In this document: in pieces, positions 8,263 through 17,476 of the stretch
How positions within the stretch are numbered: position 1 is the first letter of the stretch
How the letters are laid out: every line of letters starts with the position of its first letter
Source of the DNA: Paucimonas sp.
GTDB taxonomy: Bacteria > Pseudomonadota > Gammaproteobacteria > Pseudomonadales > Pseudomonadaceae
Length of the DNA stretch: 64,000 nt
Assembly: GCA_031253995.1 (NCBI GenBank)
Contig: JAIRVG010000052.1
Location: forward strand, 186,001-250,000
Reading direction: 5' to 3'
Made by a program: the position numbers and the translations under genes
The notes under the pieces: generated by a model
Told to the model about the DNA's origin: nothing
The model's database searches: none
What the model saw: only the letters and a program-made list of their open reading frames with translations

Positions 8263-11200
8263 TCACGCCACCTCTTCCTCATCCCGCCGATGCGCCCACT
8301 GGTACAACGCCGGCAACACCAGCAAGGTCAGCGCCGTGGACGAGAGAATCCCGCCGATCACCACCGTCGCCAGCGGCCGCTGCACCTCTGCACCCGTCCC
8401 GGTGGCCAGGGCCATGGGAATGAAGCCTAGGGACGCCACCAGCGCCGTCATCAACACTGGCCGCAGACGGGTCAGGGCGCCCTCGGTCACCGCGCTGGCC
8501 AGGCTCGCACCTTCCTCGCGCAGGTTGCGGATGAACGAAATCATCACCAACCCGTTGAGCACCGCCACCCCCGACAGGGCGATGAAGCCCACCCCCGCCG
8601 AGATCGACAGCGGAATATCCCGCAGCCACAGGGCCAGCACACCGCCGGTAAGGGCGAAAGGAATGCCGGTGAACACCAGCAGCCCATCCTTGAGGTTGCT
8701 GAACATCAGGAACAGCAGGGTCATTACCAGCAGCAGCGCCACCGGCACCACCACCTGCAGGCGCTTGGCCGCCGATTGCAGCTGTTCGAACTGGCCGCCC
8801 CAGGTGGTCCAGTAGCCCGCCGGCACCTGCACGTCGCGCTCCAGCATGGCACTGGCTTCCTCGACGAAGGAGCCGAGGTCGCGACCGCGTACGTTGGCGC
8901 TGACCACCACCAGGCGCTTGCCGTTCTCGCGACTGATCTGGTTCGGCCCCAGTTGCAGGTCGAGGCTGGCTACCTGGGACAGCGGGATGAAACCGATGCG
9001 CTCGGCACCCAGCGCAGCGTTGGCCGGCACCGGGATCAGCAGTTCGGAAAGGCCTGCCACGTCGGTGCGCAGGGTCTCGGACAGGCGCACCACCATGTCG
9101 AAGCGGCGGTCGCCCTCGTACAGGATGCCGGCCTGGCGTCCGCCAACGGCGATGGCCACGGCGTCCTGCACTTCACCGATGTTCAGGCCGTAGCGCGCGG
9201 CCTTTTCCCGGTCGATATTGATGGTCAGCACCGGCAGGCCGGTGGTCTGCTCCACCTTCACTTCCGAAGCGCCCTGTACGCCCTGCAGCGCCGTGGCGAT
9301 CTTCGCCGCCGTGCGGTTGAGGGTATCCATGTCGTCGCCGAACACCTTCACCGCGACATCGCTGCGCACTCCGGAAATCAGTTCGTTGAAGCGCAACTGG
9401 ATCGGCTGCGACAGTTCGTGGTTGCTCCCCGGCACGCTCGCCGCGGCCTTCTGCACGGCGGCGATGATCGCCTCGCGGGACTTGCCGGGATCGGGCCATT
9501 GCGCCTGGGGCTTGAGCATCACGTAGGCGTCGGAGATGTTCGGCGGCATCGGGTCGGCGGCGATTTCCGCGGTGCCGGTGCGAGCGAACACCCGTTGCAC
9601 TTCCGGTACCTGCTCCAGCAGCGCTTTCTCCAGGCGCTGCTGCATGTCCACCGACTGGCTCAGGCTGGTGCCGGGCACGCGCAGGGCCTGCAGGGCCAGG
9701 TCGCCTTCGCTGAGGCTGGGGATGAACTCGCTGCCCATGCGGCTGGCCAGCGCGCCGCTCAGCACCACCGCAGCAACCGCGGCGGCGAAGGCCGCGTTAC
9801 GGTGCGCCAGGACCCAGCTCAGCACCGGGGCGTAGCCCAGCCGCGCCTTGCGCATCACCAGGCCTTCCTCTTCCTTGACCTTGCCGGTGACGAACATGGC
9901 GATGGCCGCTGGGACGAAGGTCACCGAGAGCAGCATGGCGCCGAGCAGGGCGATGACCACGGTAAAGGCCATGGGGTGGAACATTTTTCCTTCGACCCCG
10001 GTGAGGGCGAAGATCGGCAGGTACACCACCATGATGATCAGCTGGCCATAGATCAGCGGCCGGCGCGCCTCGCGGGCGGCGGCGAAGACTTCCTGGAAGC
10101 GTTCGGTCCGGGTCAGCATGCGCCCGTGCTTGTGCTGGGCATGGGCCAGGCGGCGGATGGCGTTCTCGACGATCACCACCGCGCCGTCGACGATGATGCC
10201 GAAGTCCAGGGCGCCGAGGCTCATCAGGTTGGCGCTGACCTTGTTGTTGAACATGCCGGTGAAGGTGAACAGCATCGACAGCGGGATGACCATGGCAGTG
10301 ATCAGCGCGGCGCGGATATTGCCGAGGAACAGGAAAAGGATGGCGATCACCAGGATCGCACCCTCCACCAGGTTCTTCTTCACCGTGGCGATGGCCTTTT
10401 CCACCAGGTGGGTACGGTCGTACACGGTCACCGCGACCACGCCTTCGGGCAGGGTACGGTTGATTTCTTCCAGCTTGGCCGCCACCGCTTGCGAGACGCT
10501 GCGGCTGTTTTCGCCGATCAGCATGAACACCGTGCCCAGCACCACTTCCCGGCCGTTCTCGGTGGCTGCGCCGGAACGCAGTTCCTGGCCGATGCCGACC
10601 TCGGCGACATCGCTCACCCGGATCGGCGTGCCGTCGACGCTGGAGATGACGATGGTGGCGATGTCCTTGACGCTGCCGACCTGGCCCGGCGCACGGATCA
10701 GCAGTTGCTCGCCGTTGCGTTCGATGAAGCCGGCGCCGACGTTGGCATTGTTGCTCTGCAACGCAGCGACCAGGTCGTTGAGGGTCAGCCTGTAGGCGGC
10801 CAGGCGCTTGGGATCGGGGGCGATCTGGTACTGCTTGGCATGCCCGCCGATGGTGTTGATCTCGGCTACCCCCGGCACGTTGCGCAGTTGCGGCTTGATG
10901 ATCCAGTCCTGGATCTCGCGCAGGTCGGTGGGGGTGTACGGCGTGCCGTCGGCCTTGCGCGCACCGTCCTCGGCCTCGACGGTCCAGAGGAAGATTTCAC
11001 CCAGCCCGGTGGAGACCGGGCCCATCAGCGCCTCGACCCCTTCGGGCAGTTGTTCCCTGGCCACCTGAAGGCGTTCGTTGACCTGCTGGCGGGCGAAGAA
11101 GATGTCGGTACCGTCGGCGAAGATCACCGTGACCTGGGACAGCCCCGAGCGCGACAGCGAGCGGGTCTGCTGCAGGCCGGGCAGGCCGGCCATGGCGGTT

Positions 11201-11409
11201 TCCACCGGGAAGGTGATGCGCTGCTCGGTTTCCAGCGGCGAGTAGCCGGGAGCGGCGGTGTTGATCTGCACCTGGACATTGGTGATGTCCGGCACCGCGT
11301 CGATCGGCAGCTTCTGGTAGCTGTAGATCCCGATGCCGGCCATCAGCAGCACGGCGATCATCACCACGACGCGCTGTTCGATGGCGAAGCGAATCAGACG
11401 TTCAAACAT
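8263..11409 (-). CDS. czcA: CzcA-type heavy-metal RND efflux pump
   Basis: 1048 aa, the usual size of inner-membrane heavy-metal RND transporters. Transmembrane helix IV carries DFGIIVDGAVVIVEN, the signature of the HME1 group exporting Co2+, Zn2+ and Cd2+; Cu/Ag pumps (CusA) have a different motif. Other family marks are PLETEQRITFPVETAMAGLP near the N-terminus, the porter regions, and GVGFIALSGVAVLNGLVMISFI in the second membrane half. It is the last gene of czcCBA, 24 nt after czcB, and is followed by a terminator. It uses the proton gradient to drive export through CzcB and CzcC. Confidence 0.94.
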   Translation of the reverse strand: MFERLIRFAIEQRVVVMIAVLLMAGIGIYSYQKLPIDAVPDITNVQVQINTAAPGYSPLETEQRITFPVETAMAGLPGLQQTRSLSRSGLSQVTVIFADGTDIFFARQQVNERLQVAREQLPEGVEALMGPVSTGLGEIFLWTVEAEDGARKADGTPYTPTDLREIQDWIIKPQLRNVPGVAEINTIGGHAKQYQIAPDPKRLAAYRLTLNDLVAALQSNNANVGAGFIERNGEQLLIRAPGQVGSVKDIATIVISSVDGTPIRVSDVAEVGIGQELRSGAATENGREVVLGTVFMLIGENSRSVSQAVAAKLEEINRTLPEGVVAVTVYDRTHLVEKAIATVKKNLVEGAILVIAILFLFLGNIRAALITAMVIPLSMLFTFTGMFNNKVSANLMSLGALDFGIIVDGAVVIVENAIRRLAHAQHKHGRMLTRTERFQEVFAAAREARRPLIYGQLIIMVVYLPIFALTGVEGKMFHPMAFTVVIALLGAMLLSVTFVPAAIAMFVTGKVKEEEGLVMRKARLGYAPVLSWVLAHRNAAFAAAVAAVVLSGALASRMGSEFIPSLSEGDLALQALRVPGTSLSQSVDMQQRLEKALLEQVPEVQRVFARTGTAEIAADPMPPNISDAYVMLKPQAQWPDPGKSREAIIAAVQKAAASVPGSNHELSQPIQLRFNELISGVRSDVAVKVFGDDMDTLNRTAAKIATALQGVQGASEVKVEQTTGLPVLTINIDREKAARYGLNIGEVQDAVAIAVGGRQAGILYEGDRRFDMVVRLSETLRTDVAGLSELLIPVPANAALGAERIGFIPLSQVASLDLQLGPNQISRENGKRLVVVSANVRGRDLGSFVEEASAMLERDVQVPAGYWTTWGGQFEQLQSAAKRLQVVVPVALLLVMTLLFLMFSNLKDGLLVFTGIPFALTGGVLALWLRDIPLSISAGVGFIALSGVAVLNGLVMISFIRNLREEGASLASAVTEGALTRLRPVLMTALVASLGFIPMALATGTGAEVQRPLATVVIGGILSSTALTLLVLPALYQWAHRRDEEEVA

Positions 11410-11433
11410 GCGAAGTCATCCTGTGGAAGCGCA

Positions 11434-12654
11434 TCAGTGGCTGTGCTCGGCGGACGCCTTGCCCAGCTCGGACTTGAGGGTGAAGCTGCCGCGCGTGGCG
11501 ACCTGGTCGCCGACCGCGAGGCCGTCGAGGATCTCCACGTGGGCGCCATCGCGCCGGCCCAGGGTCACCGGGCGGGTGTCGAAGCCGTCGGCGTTGCGCA
11601 CGAACACCGACGGGCGTTCCTCCACGGTCTGCACCGCCTCGAAGGGCACGGTGACCGCCGCCGGGGCTGTGCGGCTGGTGACCGTGATGCTGACGAACAG
11701 GCCGGGACGCCAGGCGCCGTCGGGGTTGGTCAGGTTGACGCGGACGGTGGCGGCACGGTTCTGTTCGCCCAGCAGGCTGCCGACGTAGCCGATGGTGCCT
11801 TCCACTTCAGTGTCCAGGTCCGGAGACGACACCCGCACCGGGCGTCCGCTGGCGACCTTGTCCAGGTCCCGCGGCGGCACGGCGAAGGTGGCCCAGACCC
11901 GCGACAGGTCGGAAAGGGTGAAGGCGTTGCTGGCCTCGCTGACTACCTCGCCGAGGACCAGGTGCTTCTCCACCACCACGGCATCGAACGGCGCGCGCAG
12001 TTCGTAGCGGTTGCCGCCGGCGGCGGTTACCGAGGCGCCGAGGGCGGCGACCTTCTGCCGGGCGTTGCCCAGGCCGATCTCGGCCTCCTGCAGCGCCTGG
12101 CGGGCCAGCAGGTAGTCCTGCTCGGCGGAGATTTTCTCCTGCCACAGCTGTTTTTCCCGCTCGAAGGTCACCCGCGCCAGTTCGACCCGGCGCTGGGCGG
12201 CCTGCTGCTCGCTGCGCAGGTCGGAGATCTGCTGGCTGGCGATCACGGCCAGCAACTGGCCCTTCTTCACCGTTTCGCCGAGGTTGGCGTGGACGCTTTC
12301 GACGACCCCGGGAACCCGCGGCACGACGTGGGCGGTGCGGTCCTCGTCGAAGCGGATTTCGCCGGGGAAGCTGACCACGCTGCCCAGCTCCCGCGGTGCG
12401 GCTGCCTGCAGTTCGATGCCGGCGCTGCTGATCTGCTGTTCGCTGAGGGTCAGCCTGCCTTCCTCGTCGTGGCCGCCTTCTTCGCCATGGCCTTCTTCGC
12501 CATGTTCATCCTTGGTCGCAGTGCTGGCGGCTTTTCCATGGCCATGCCCATCGTCGGCGCCATGGCCGGCATCGCTGCCGTTCCAGGCCGCACCGGCAAA
12601 GCCGAGGGCCGCCAGCGCGGCTACCGCGAGGGCGATCTTGCGTGTGTTGTCCAT
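11434..12654 (-). CDS. czcB: CzcB-type periplasmic adaptor (membrane fusion protein)
   Basis: 406 aa. Following an N-terminal membrane anchor (KIALAVAALAALGFAGAAW) is a His/Asp/Glu-rich segment, about residues 27-65 (GHGADDGHGHGK, DEHGEEGHGEEGGHDEEG), a probable metal-binding loop. The hairpin and lipoyl parts follow (ANLGETVKKGQLLAVI; LRSEQQAAQRRVELARVTFEREK), then barrel and membrane-proximal domains. The start MDNTRK at 12654 fits the signal-anchor and has GGAGC upstream. It joins CzcA to the outer-membrane channel CzcC. The histidine-rich region is typical of zinc/cobalt-type adaptors. Confidence 0.93.
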   Translation of the reverse strand: MDNTRKIALAVAALAALGFAGAAWNGSDAGHGADDGHGHGKAASTATKDEHGEEGHGEEGGHDEEGRLTLSEQQISSAGIELQAAAPRELGSVVSFPGEIRFDEDRTAHVVPRVPGVVESVHANLGETVKKGQLLAVIASQQISDLRSEQQAAQRRVELARVTFEREKQLWQEKISAEQDYLLARQALQEAEIGLGNARQKVAALGASVTAAGGNRYELRAPFDAVVVEKHLVLGEVVSEASNAFTLSDLSRVWATFAVPPRDLDKVASGRPVRVSSPDLDTEVEGTIGYVGSLLGEQNRAATVRVNLTNPDGAWRPGLFVSITVTSRTAPAAVTVPFEAVQTVEERPSVFVRNADGFDTRPVTLGRRDGAHVEILDGLAVGDQVATRGSFTLKSELGKASAEHSH

Positions 12655-12673
12655 TGTTGCTCCAGAGCGGGGT

Positions 12674-13912
12674 TCAAGGGGTGGCAGTAAGGGCGTCGAG
12701 GTCGCCGAAGACCCGTTCCACACGGGCCCGGGCGTCGCTGGCGGTGGCCAGGGAGGCGAGGTATTGCTCGCGGGCGGCGATCAGGGTGCGCTGGGCGTCG
12801 AGCACTTCGATGAAGCCGAACTTGCCGCGCTCGAAACCGCGGGTGGCAGTGTCCACGGCCTGGCGTGCGGCGGGCAGGATGGTGCTGTCGTAGGACGCCA
12901 CTTCCTGCATGGCCGTGCCCCATTGGTTGAGTGCGGTGCGGGTTTCGCTGCGCAGGCGCAGTTCCGTGGCGTTGCGCAGGTCACGGGCCTGGTCGGCGCG
13001 GCGGGCGGCGGCGAGGACGTTGCCCTGGTTGCGGTCGAACAGCGGCAGGGGCAGGGACAGGCCGACCACATTGACGCGCTCGCGTTCGAGGCGGTCGTAC
13101 TGGCTGCCGAGACTGACGGTGAGGTCGGGGATGCGCTGGGCCTTTTCCGAACCCAGCGCGGCGTCGTTCTGGTCGATGCGGGCCAGCGCCTGGCGCAGCT
13201 CGGCGGTCTGGTCGAGGCGGCCCAGCAGCAGGTCGTCGGCAGGCGGCTGGCCGGGTGACAGCGACGGTGCGTCGAGACGGTCGACGGTGTCGACGGCGCT
13301 GCCGGTGATCTGGGCCAGTTGCCGGTAGGCGTTGCTCTTTTCGCTTTGCGCCCGGCTCAGTTGCAGGCGTGCTTCGGCCAGTTGCACCTGGGCCCGGGTG
13401 GCCTCGACGGGCGACGAAGTGCCTGCCCGCACGCGGCCTTCGACCACCTGCAGGCCGCGCTCGGTGAGGTCGAGGGACTGCCTCGCCAGTTCCACGCCGG
13501 TCTGCGCGCGCAGGGCACTGTAGAACGCCTGGACCACGTCGGCGCGCAGGTTGTTGACCTGCTGTTCCAGGGTCATCTGCGCCAGGTCCTGGCCAACCCG
13601 CGCCACCTCGATCCGCGCGCCGCGCTTGCCGCCCAGTTCCAGCGGCTGGCTGAGGGTCACCGTGGTGGTGCTGGTGTCGCGCCGGGTGTCCTCGACCTCC
13701 CAGGACAGCTCCGGATTGGGGATCAGCCCCGCCTGGCGCCGGGCACCCTCGGCGATGCCGATTTCCTGGCGGGCGGCGGCCATGTCCGGGTTGTGTTCCA
13801 GGGCCGTGGCGATGGCCTGGGGCAGGCTGAGGCTGTCGGCCAGGGCCAGGGGGGCTGTCAGCAGCATGCAGAGCGTGGCGAGCGATCGGGAAAAGACGGG
13901 AAATCGGGGCAC
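12674..13912 (-). CDS. czcC: CzcC-type outer-membrane factor (TolC family)
   Basis: 412 aa with a signal peptide (LATLCMLLTAPLALA/DS) and two outer-membrane-efflux repeats. The typical starting motif is LSLPQAIATALEHNPDMAAARQEIGIAEGARRQAGLIPNPELSWEVE; the second repeat ends near EVLDAQRTLIAAREQYLASLA. The start is a GTG at 13912 with GAGGACC upstream; an internal ATG 15 codons later would spoil the signal peptide. First gene of the czcCBA operon. No czcRS two-component genes are found beside it in the window. Confidence 0.92.
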   Translation of the reverse strand: MPRFPVFSRSLATLCMLLTAPLALADSLSLPQAIATALEHNPDMAAARQEIGIAEGARRQAGLIPNPELSWEVEDTRRDTSTTTVTLSQPLELGGKRGARIEVARVGQDLAQMTLEQQVNNLRADVVQAFYSALRAQTGVELARQSLDLTERGLQVVEGRVRAGTSSPVEATRAQVQLAEARLQLSRAQSEKSNAYRQLAQITGSAVDTVDRLDAPSLSPGQPPADDLLLGRLDQTAELRQALARIDQNDAALGSEKAQRIPDLTVSLGSQYDRLERERVNVVGLSLPLPLFDRNQGNVLAAARRADQARDLRNATELRLRSETRTALNQWGTAMQEVASYDSTILPAARQAVDTATRGFERGKFGFIEVLDAQRTLIAAREQYLASLATASDARARVERVFGDLDALTATP

Positions 13913-14026
13913 TTGCAGGTCCTCGCGGGCGCCAGGCCTGACAAGAACGGCGAACGTGCCGCCAGGCCCTCATGGGAAGAGTGGCGCACTCTAATCAGGG
14001 GCAGCTATCAACGGCGTGGCGGCAGG

Positions 14027-14086
14027 ATTACAAATCTGTAATGCACGCAAGCTCGCAGATGACAGGGGCATGACGAAATTGTAATC
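14027..14086. promoter_or_regulatory. candidate metal-response operator between czcC and the OprD-type porin gene
   Basis: In the 296-bp divergent region (13913-14208) bases 14027-14042 read ATTACA-AATC-TGTAAT, a perfect inverted repeat. A further inverted half-site TTGTAATC sits at 14079-14086, complementary to GATTACAA at 14026-14033. The layout TTACA-N5-GTAAT resembles boxes bound by CopR/CzcR-type response regulators. The distances to the start codons are about 115 bp (czcC) and 165 bp (porin gene). The regulator is inferred and not encoded nearby. Confidence 0.5.
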
Positions 14087-14208
14087 AGCCCATCACCTCG
14101 TCGTTATCCACCCTTTGCAACCCTCGCTGCGGCGCTTTCCCCTGGCGCCCCGGAGCCCGTGCCGGGCACCCGATAACAAAAAACTGCCGGACCTCGAAGG
14201 AGCATTGC

Positions 14209-15540
14209 ATGAGTTATCTGTTTCCCCGTTATCTGGTGGCGCTCTGCGCGCTGTCCGCAAGCTACGCCGCCACCGCTGAAGACAAGGCCGAAGGCTTTGT
14301 CGAGGGCAGCGACCTCACCGTGTTGAACCGCAACTTCTATTTCAACCGGGACAACCGCGACGGTCCCGCACCGGTCTATGGCAAGGTCGGTGACAACGGC
14401 TACTCCGAAGCCTGGGCCCACGGCATCATCGGCAGGTTCTCCTCGGGCTTCACCCAGGGCACCGTCGGTTTCGGCGTCGATGCCTTCGCCATGCTCGGCC
14501 TGAAGCTCGACACCGGAGGCGGCCGCAACGGTGGGCGCAGCTCCTTCGACGTGCTGCCGGTGAACCGTGACGGCGACGCCCGCGACGAGTTCAGCAAGCT
14601 CGGTGGCGCCGTCAAGGCGCGCTTGCTCGACACCGTGGTGCGGGTCGGCGACGTGTTCCCCGCCACGCCGGTGGTGGCGGCAGGGGACTCGCGCCTGCTG
14701 CCGGAAAGCTTCCGCGGGGTGACGGCAGAAAACACCAGCTTCGACGGCCTGACCCTGCAGGCCGGGCGCCTGCATTCGATGAGCCAGCCGGTGTCCGGCA
14801 ACCTGCGCGATGGCTTCGTGACCTTCTATGGCGGCGCGGTGGATTCGCCCTGGGTTGCCTATGGCGGCGGCGACTACGCGGTCAACGACCATCTCAGCGT
14901 CAGTTTCTACGGCAGCCGCCTGAAAGACGCCTGGAACCAGTACTACGCCGGTACCAGCTTCAGCTACCCCCTGGCGGACGACCTCACCCTGATCAGCGGC
15001 TTCAATGCCTACCGCGCCGTCGACGAGGGCCGGCAACTGCTCGGCGCGTTCGACAACACCATCTGGAGCGGCAAGCTCGGCCTGCGCTTCGGTGCCCACA
15101 CCCTGGCCGTGACGCACCAGCGCAACAACGGCGACGACGACTTCGATTACCTGCGCCAGTCCGACTCGATCTTCCTCGACAACTCGATCCAGTACAGCGA
15201 CTTCAACTCGCCGAAGGAACGCTCGTGGATGCTGCGCTACGACCTCGACATGGCCAGCTACGGGATTCCCGGCCTGTCGTTCATGACCCGCTACGGCAAG
15301 GGCACCGACGCCGACTATTCCAACGCCAACGCCGTGTACATGCGCCGTGACGCCAATGGCGATCCGCTCACCGGACAGAAACGCTGGGAGCGGGACATCG
15401 AGGTCAAGTACGTGGTGCAGAGCGGCGCGGCCAAGGACCTGTCCCTGCGCGTGCGCCAGGCCAATACCCGCGCGACGGCCTTCGAGTCGGACCTGGACGA
15501 GTTTCGCCTGATCGTCGAGTACCCGCTGTCGGTACTTTGA
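14209..15540 (+). CDS. OprD-family substrate-specific outer-membrane porin
   Basis: 443 aa. A signal peptide (VALCALSASYAATA/ED) is followed by the OprD start FVEGSDLTVLNRNFYFNRDNRDG and the family signature YSEAWAHGIIGRFSSGFTQGTVGFGVDAFAMLGLKLD. The end (EFRLIVEYPLSVL) finishes in the typical beta-strand. OprD proteins are 18-strand channels for basic amino acids or small carboxylates. The start has GAAGGAGC upstream. The gene is divergent from the metal-efflux operon and followed by a strong terminator, so it is monocistronic. The permeant cannot be assigned from sequence. Confidence 0.92.
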   Translation: MSYLFPRYLVALCALSASYAATAEDKAEGFVEGSDLTVLNRNFYFNRDNRDGPAPVYGKVGDNGYSEAWAHGIIGRFSSGFTQGTVGFGVDAFAMLGLKLDTGGGRNGGRSSFDVLPVNRDGDARDEFSKLGGAVKARLLDTVVRVGDVFPATPVVAAGDSRLLPESFRGVTAENTSFDGLTLQAGRLHSMSQPVSGNLRDGFVTFYGGAVDSPWVAYGGGDYAVNDHLSVSFYGSRLKDAWNQYYAGTSFSYPLADDLTLISGFNAYRAVDEGRQLLGAFDNTIWSGKLGLRFGAHTLAVTHQRNNGDDDFDYLRQSDSIFLDNSIQYSDFNSPKERSWMLRYDLDMASYGIPGLSFMTRYGKGTDADYSNANAVYMRRDANGDPLTGQKRWERDIEVKYVVQSGAAKDLSLRVRQANTRATAFESDLDEFRLIVEYPLSVL

Positions 15541-15598
15541 GCGGCACCCCCATTCACCTTTGCCTCCACAACTCCTTTGGTTGAAGGTGAATTCCTTT

Positions 15599-15623
15599 GC
15601 GCCCCACCGGGGCGCTTTTTTTT
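15599..15623 (+). terminator. rho-independent terminator of the porin gene
   Basis: Stem GCGCCCC/GGGGCGC with loop ACC, followed by eight T residues. Confidence 0.92.
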
Positions 15624-15711
15624 GCAGGCTGCAAAGCATTCCTCTATAGCCCGAGCATATTTTTACTGGTTTCCACCCCACGCCACCTGGGCGCACAATC
15701 CTGTCCATCGA

Positions 15712-15729
15712 ACCTACCAATCGGTAGGT
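15712..15729. promoter_or_regulatory. perfect palindrome, TetR-type operator candidate
   Basis: ACCTACC-AATC-GGTAGGT is a perfect 7-bp inverted repeat, 28 bases upstream of the aminotransferase start codon, so a bound protein would overlap the promoter or block elongation. The size and spacing suit TetR-family repressors, but no TetR gene is present in the window. Confidence 0.5.
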
Positions 15730-15757
15730 CGCCATCCCGCCAGCCCGGAGATCCTCG

Positions 15758-17137
15758 ATGACTGCGATGAATAACAACAAGACCACCCAGGCCTACCAGA
15801 AGCTCGACGCGGCCCACCACATCCATGCCTTCCTCGATCAGAAGGTCCTCAACGAAAAGGGCGCGCTGGTCATCGAGAAGGGCCAGGGCCTGAACCTGTG
15901 GGACACCGAGGGCAAGCGCTACATCGACGGCATGTCCGGACTGTGGTGCACCGCGCTGGGCTACGGCCGCGCCGACCTGGCCGCTGCCGCCACCCGCCAG
16001 CTTGAGGAGCTGCCGTACTACAACCTGTTCTTCCAGACCACCCATCCGCGGGTGATCGAGCTGTCCGAGCTGCTGTTCAGCCTATTGCCAAAGCACTACA
16101 GCCACGCCATCTACACCAACTCCGGTTCCGAGGCCAACGAGCTGCTGATCCGCACCGTGCGCCGCTACTGGCAGGTCGCCGGGAAACCCCGGAAACGCAT
16201 CATGATCGGCCGCTGGAACGGCTACCACGGCTCCACCCTGGGCAGCACCGCCCTGGGCGGCATGGGCTTCATGCACGAGATGGGCGGCATGCTTCCGGAC
16301 TTCGCCCATATCGGCGAGCCGTACTACTACGTGCACGGCGGCGAGCTGTCCGAGGATGCCTTCGGCCTGCAGGCGGCCGGTGAACTGGAAACGAAGATCC
16401 TCGAACTGGGCGCCGAGAACGTCGCCGCCTTCGTTGCCGAACCCTTCCAGGGCGCCGGTGGCATGATCTTCCCGCCGGCCAGCTACTGGGCCGAGATCCA
16501 GCGCATCTGCCGCAAGTACGACGTGCTGCTGTGTGCGGACGAGGTGATCGGTGGCTTCGGGCGTACCGGCGAATGGTTCGCCCACCAGTACTTCGGCTTC
16601 GAGCCGGACACCCTGAGCATCGCCAAGGGCCTGACCTCCGGCTACGTGCCCATGGGTGGCCTGGTACTGTCGAAGCGGATTGCCGAGACCCTGGTGGAAG
16701 AGGGCGGCGTATTCGCCCACGGGCTGACCTACGGCGGCCACCCGGTGGCGGCGGCGGTGGCCATCGCCAACCTCAAGGCGCTGCGTGAGGAGCAGATTGT
16801 CGAGAAGGTCAAGGGCGATACCGGCCCGTACCTGCAGCAACTGCTGCGCGAGCATTTCCAGGATCACCCGCTGGTGGGCGATATCCAGGGCGCCGGGATG
16901 GTGGCCGCGCTGCAGTTCGCCGAGGACAAGGCCACGCGCAAGCGCTTCGCCAATGAAAACGACATTGCCTGGCGCTGCCGCACCATCGGTTTCGAGGAAG
17001 GGGTGATCATTCGTTCGACCCTGGGCCGGATGATCATGGCGCCGGCGCTGGTGGCCAGCCGTGGCGACCTGGACGAGTTGGTGGAGAAGACGCGGCGGGC
17101 GGTGGACCGCACGGCGCGGGAGATCGGGGTGCTTTAA
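15758..17137 (+). CDS. class III aminotransferase (polyamine/omega-amino acid type)
   Basis: 459 aa, full length for the family. Key parts are RYIDGMSGLWCTALGYGRADL; the PLP phosphate-binding region TNSGSEANELLIRTVRRYW; GYHGSTLGSTALGGMG; the aspartate motif LLCADEVIGGFGRTG; and the Schiff-base lysine in SIAKGLTSGYVPMGG, about residue 290. Enzymes of this group (SpuC, beta-alanine or putrescine:pyruvate transaminases) move an amino group from a primary amine to pyruvate. GGAG lies at correct spacing before the ATG at 15758. A polyamine-type binding protein and an amino-acid/amine permease follow on the same strand, suggesting a shared amine substrate. The exact substrate is not determined. Confidence 0.9.
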   Translation: MTAMNNNKTTQAYQKLDAAHHIHAFLDQKVLNEKGALVIEKGQGLNLWDTEGKRYIDGMSGLWCTALGYGRADLAAAATRQLEELPYYNLFFQTTHPRVIELSELLFSLLPKHYSHAIYTNSGSEANELLIRTVRRYWQVAGKPRKRIMIGRWNGYHGSTLGSTALGGMGFMHEMGGMLPDFAHIGEPYYYVHGGELSEDAFGLQAAGELETKILELGAENVAAFVAEPFQGAGGMIFPPASYWAEIQRICRKYDVLLCADEVIGGFGRTGEWFAHQYFGFEPDTLSIAKGLTSGYVPMGGLVLSKRIAETLVEEGGVFAHGLTYGGHPVAAAVAIANLKALREEQIVEKVKGDTGPYLQQLLREHFQDHPLVGDIQGAGMVAALQFAEDKATRKRFANENDIAWRCRTIGFEEGVIIRSTLGRMIMAPALVASRGDLDELVEKTRRAVDRTAREIGVL

Positions 17138-17476
17138 GGCCATGGATGACCCTGTGGGATGAAGCCGATCCCACAGGGCCGGCTACAAAGCTTTTTCATA
17201 CCTTCACAGAACATATTTCATATTTTTCCTGTTCCACGAAACACCGCAGAATCGAAACCATACGAATAACCAACGACGCCCCCGAGCGATCGATACCAGG
17301 CCGGTGCCGGACCCCGCGACCCCTCCAATACGCGGGCACAGAACAATAAACCGCACCCGCCTTTTGCTGCCCTTTCAAGCCTGTCCGTTCCAACTGTGTC
17401 GGGGTTTCATACCCGCGCTCGCTCGCGCGTGCGCGATGCCCCGGCATTTACTTCGAGAAGCAGTGAGGAAATGTCG
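17138..17476. other. intergenic region with stem-loop upstream of the binding-protein gene
   Basis: 339 bases without a gene. CCCTGTGGGAT (17150-17160) pairs perfectly with ATCCCACAGGG (17168-17178) over a 7-nt loop, just after the aminotransferase stop codon; no T-run follows directly, so it may be a weak terminator or a processing/stability hairpin. Next is an AT-rich stretch (17185-17245) that probably holds the promoter of the downstream gene. No clear promoter boxes or RNA gene were recognised. Confidence 0.5.

Noticed and set aside
8776..12690. Open frame of 1304 codons on the plus strand opposite czcA and czcB
   Set aside because: Rich in His, Gln, Arg and Gly in the pattern typical of antisense frames in GC-rich DNA; the opposite strand holds clear RND and adaptor motifs.
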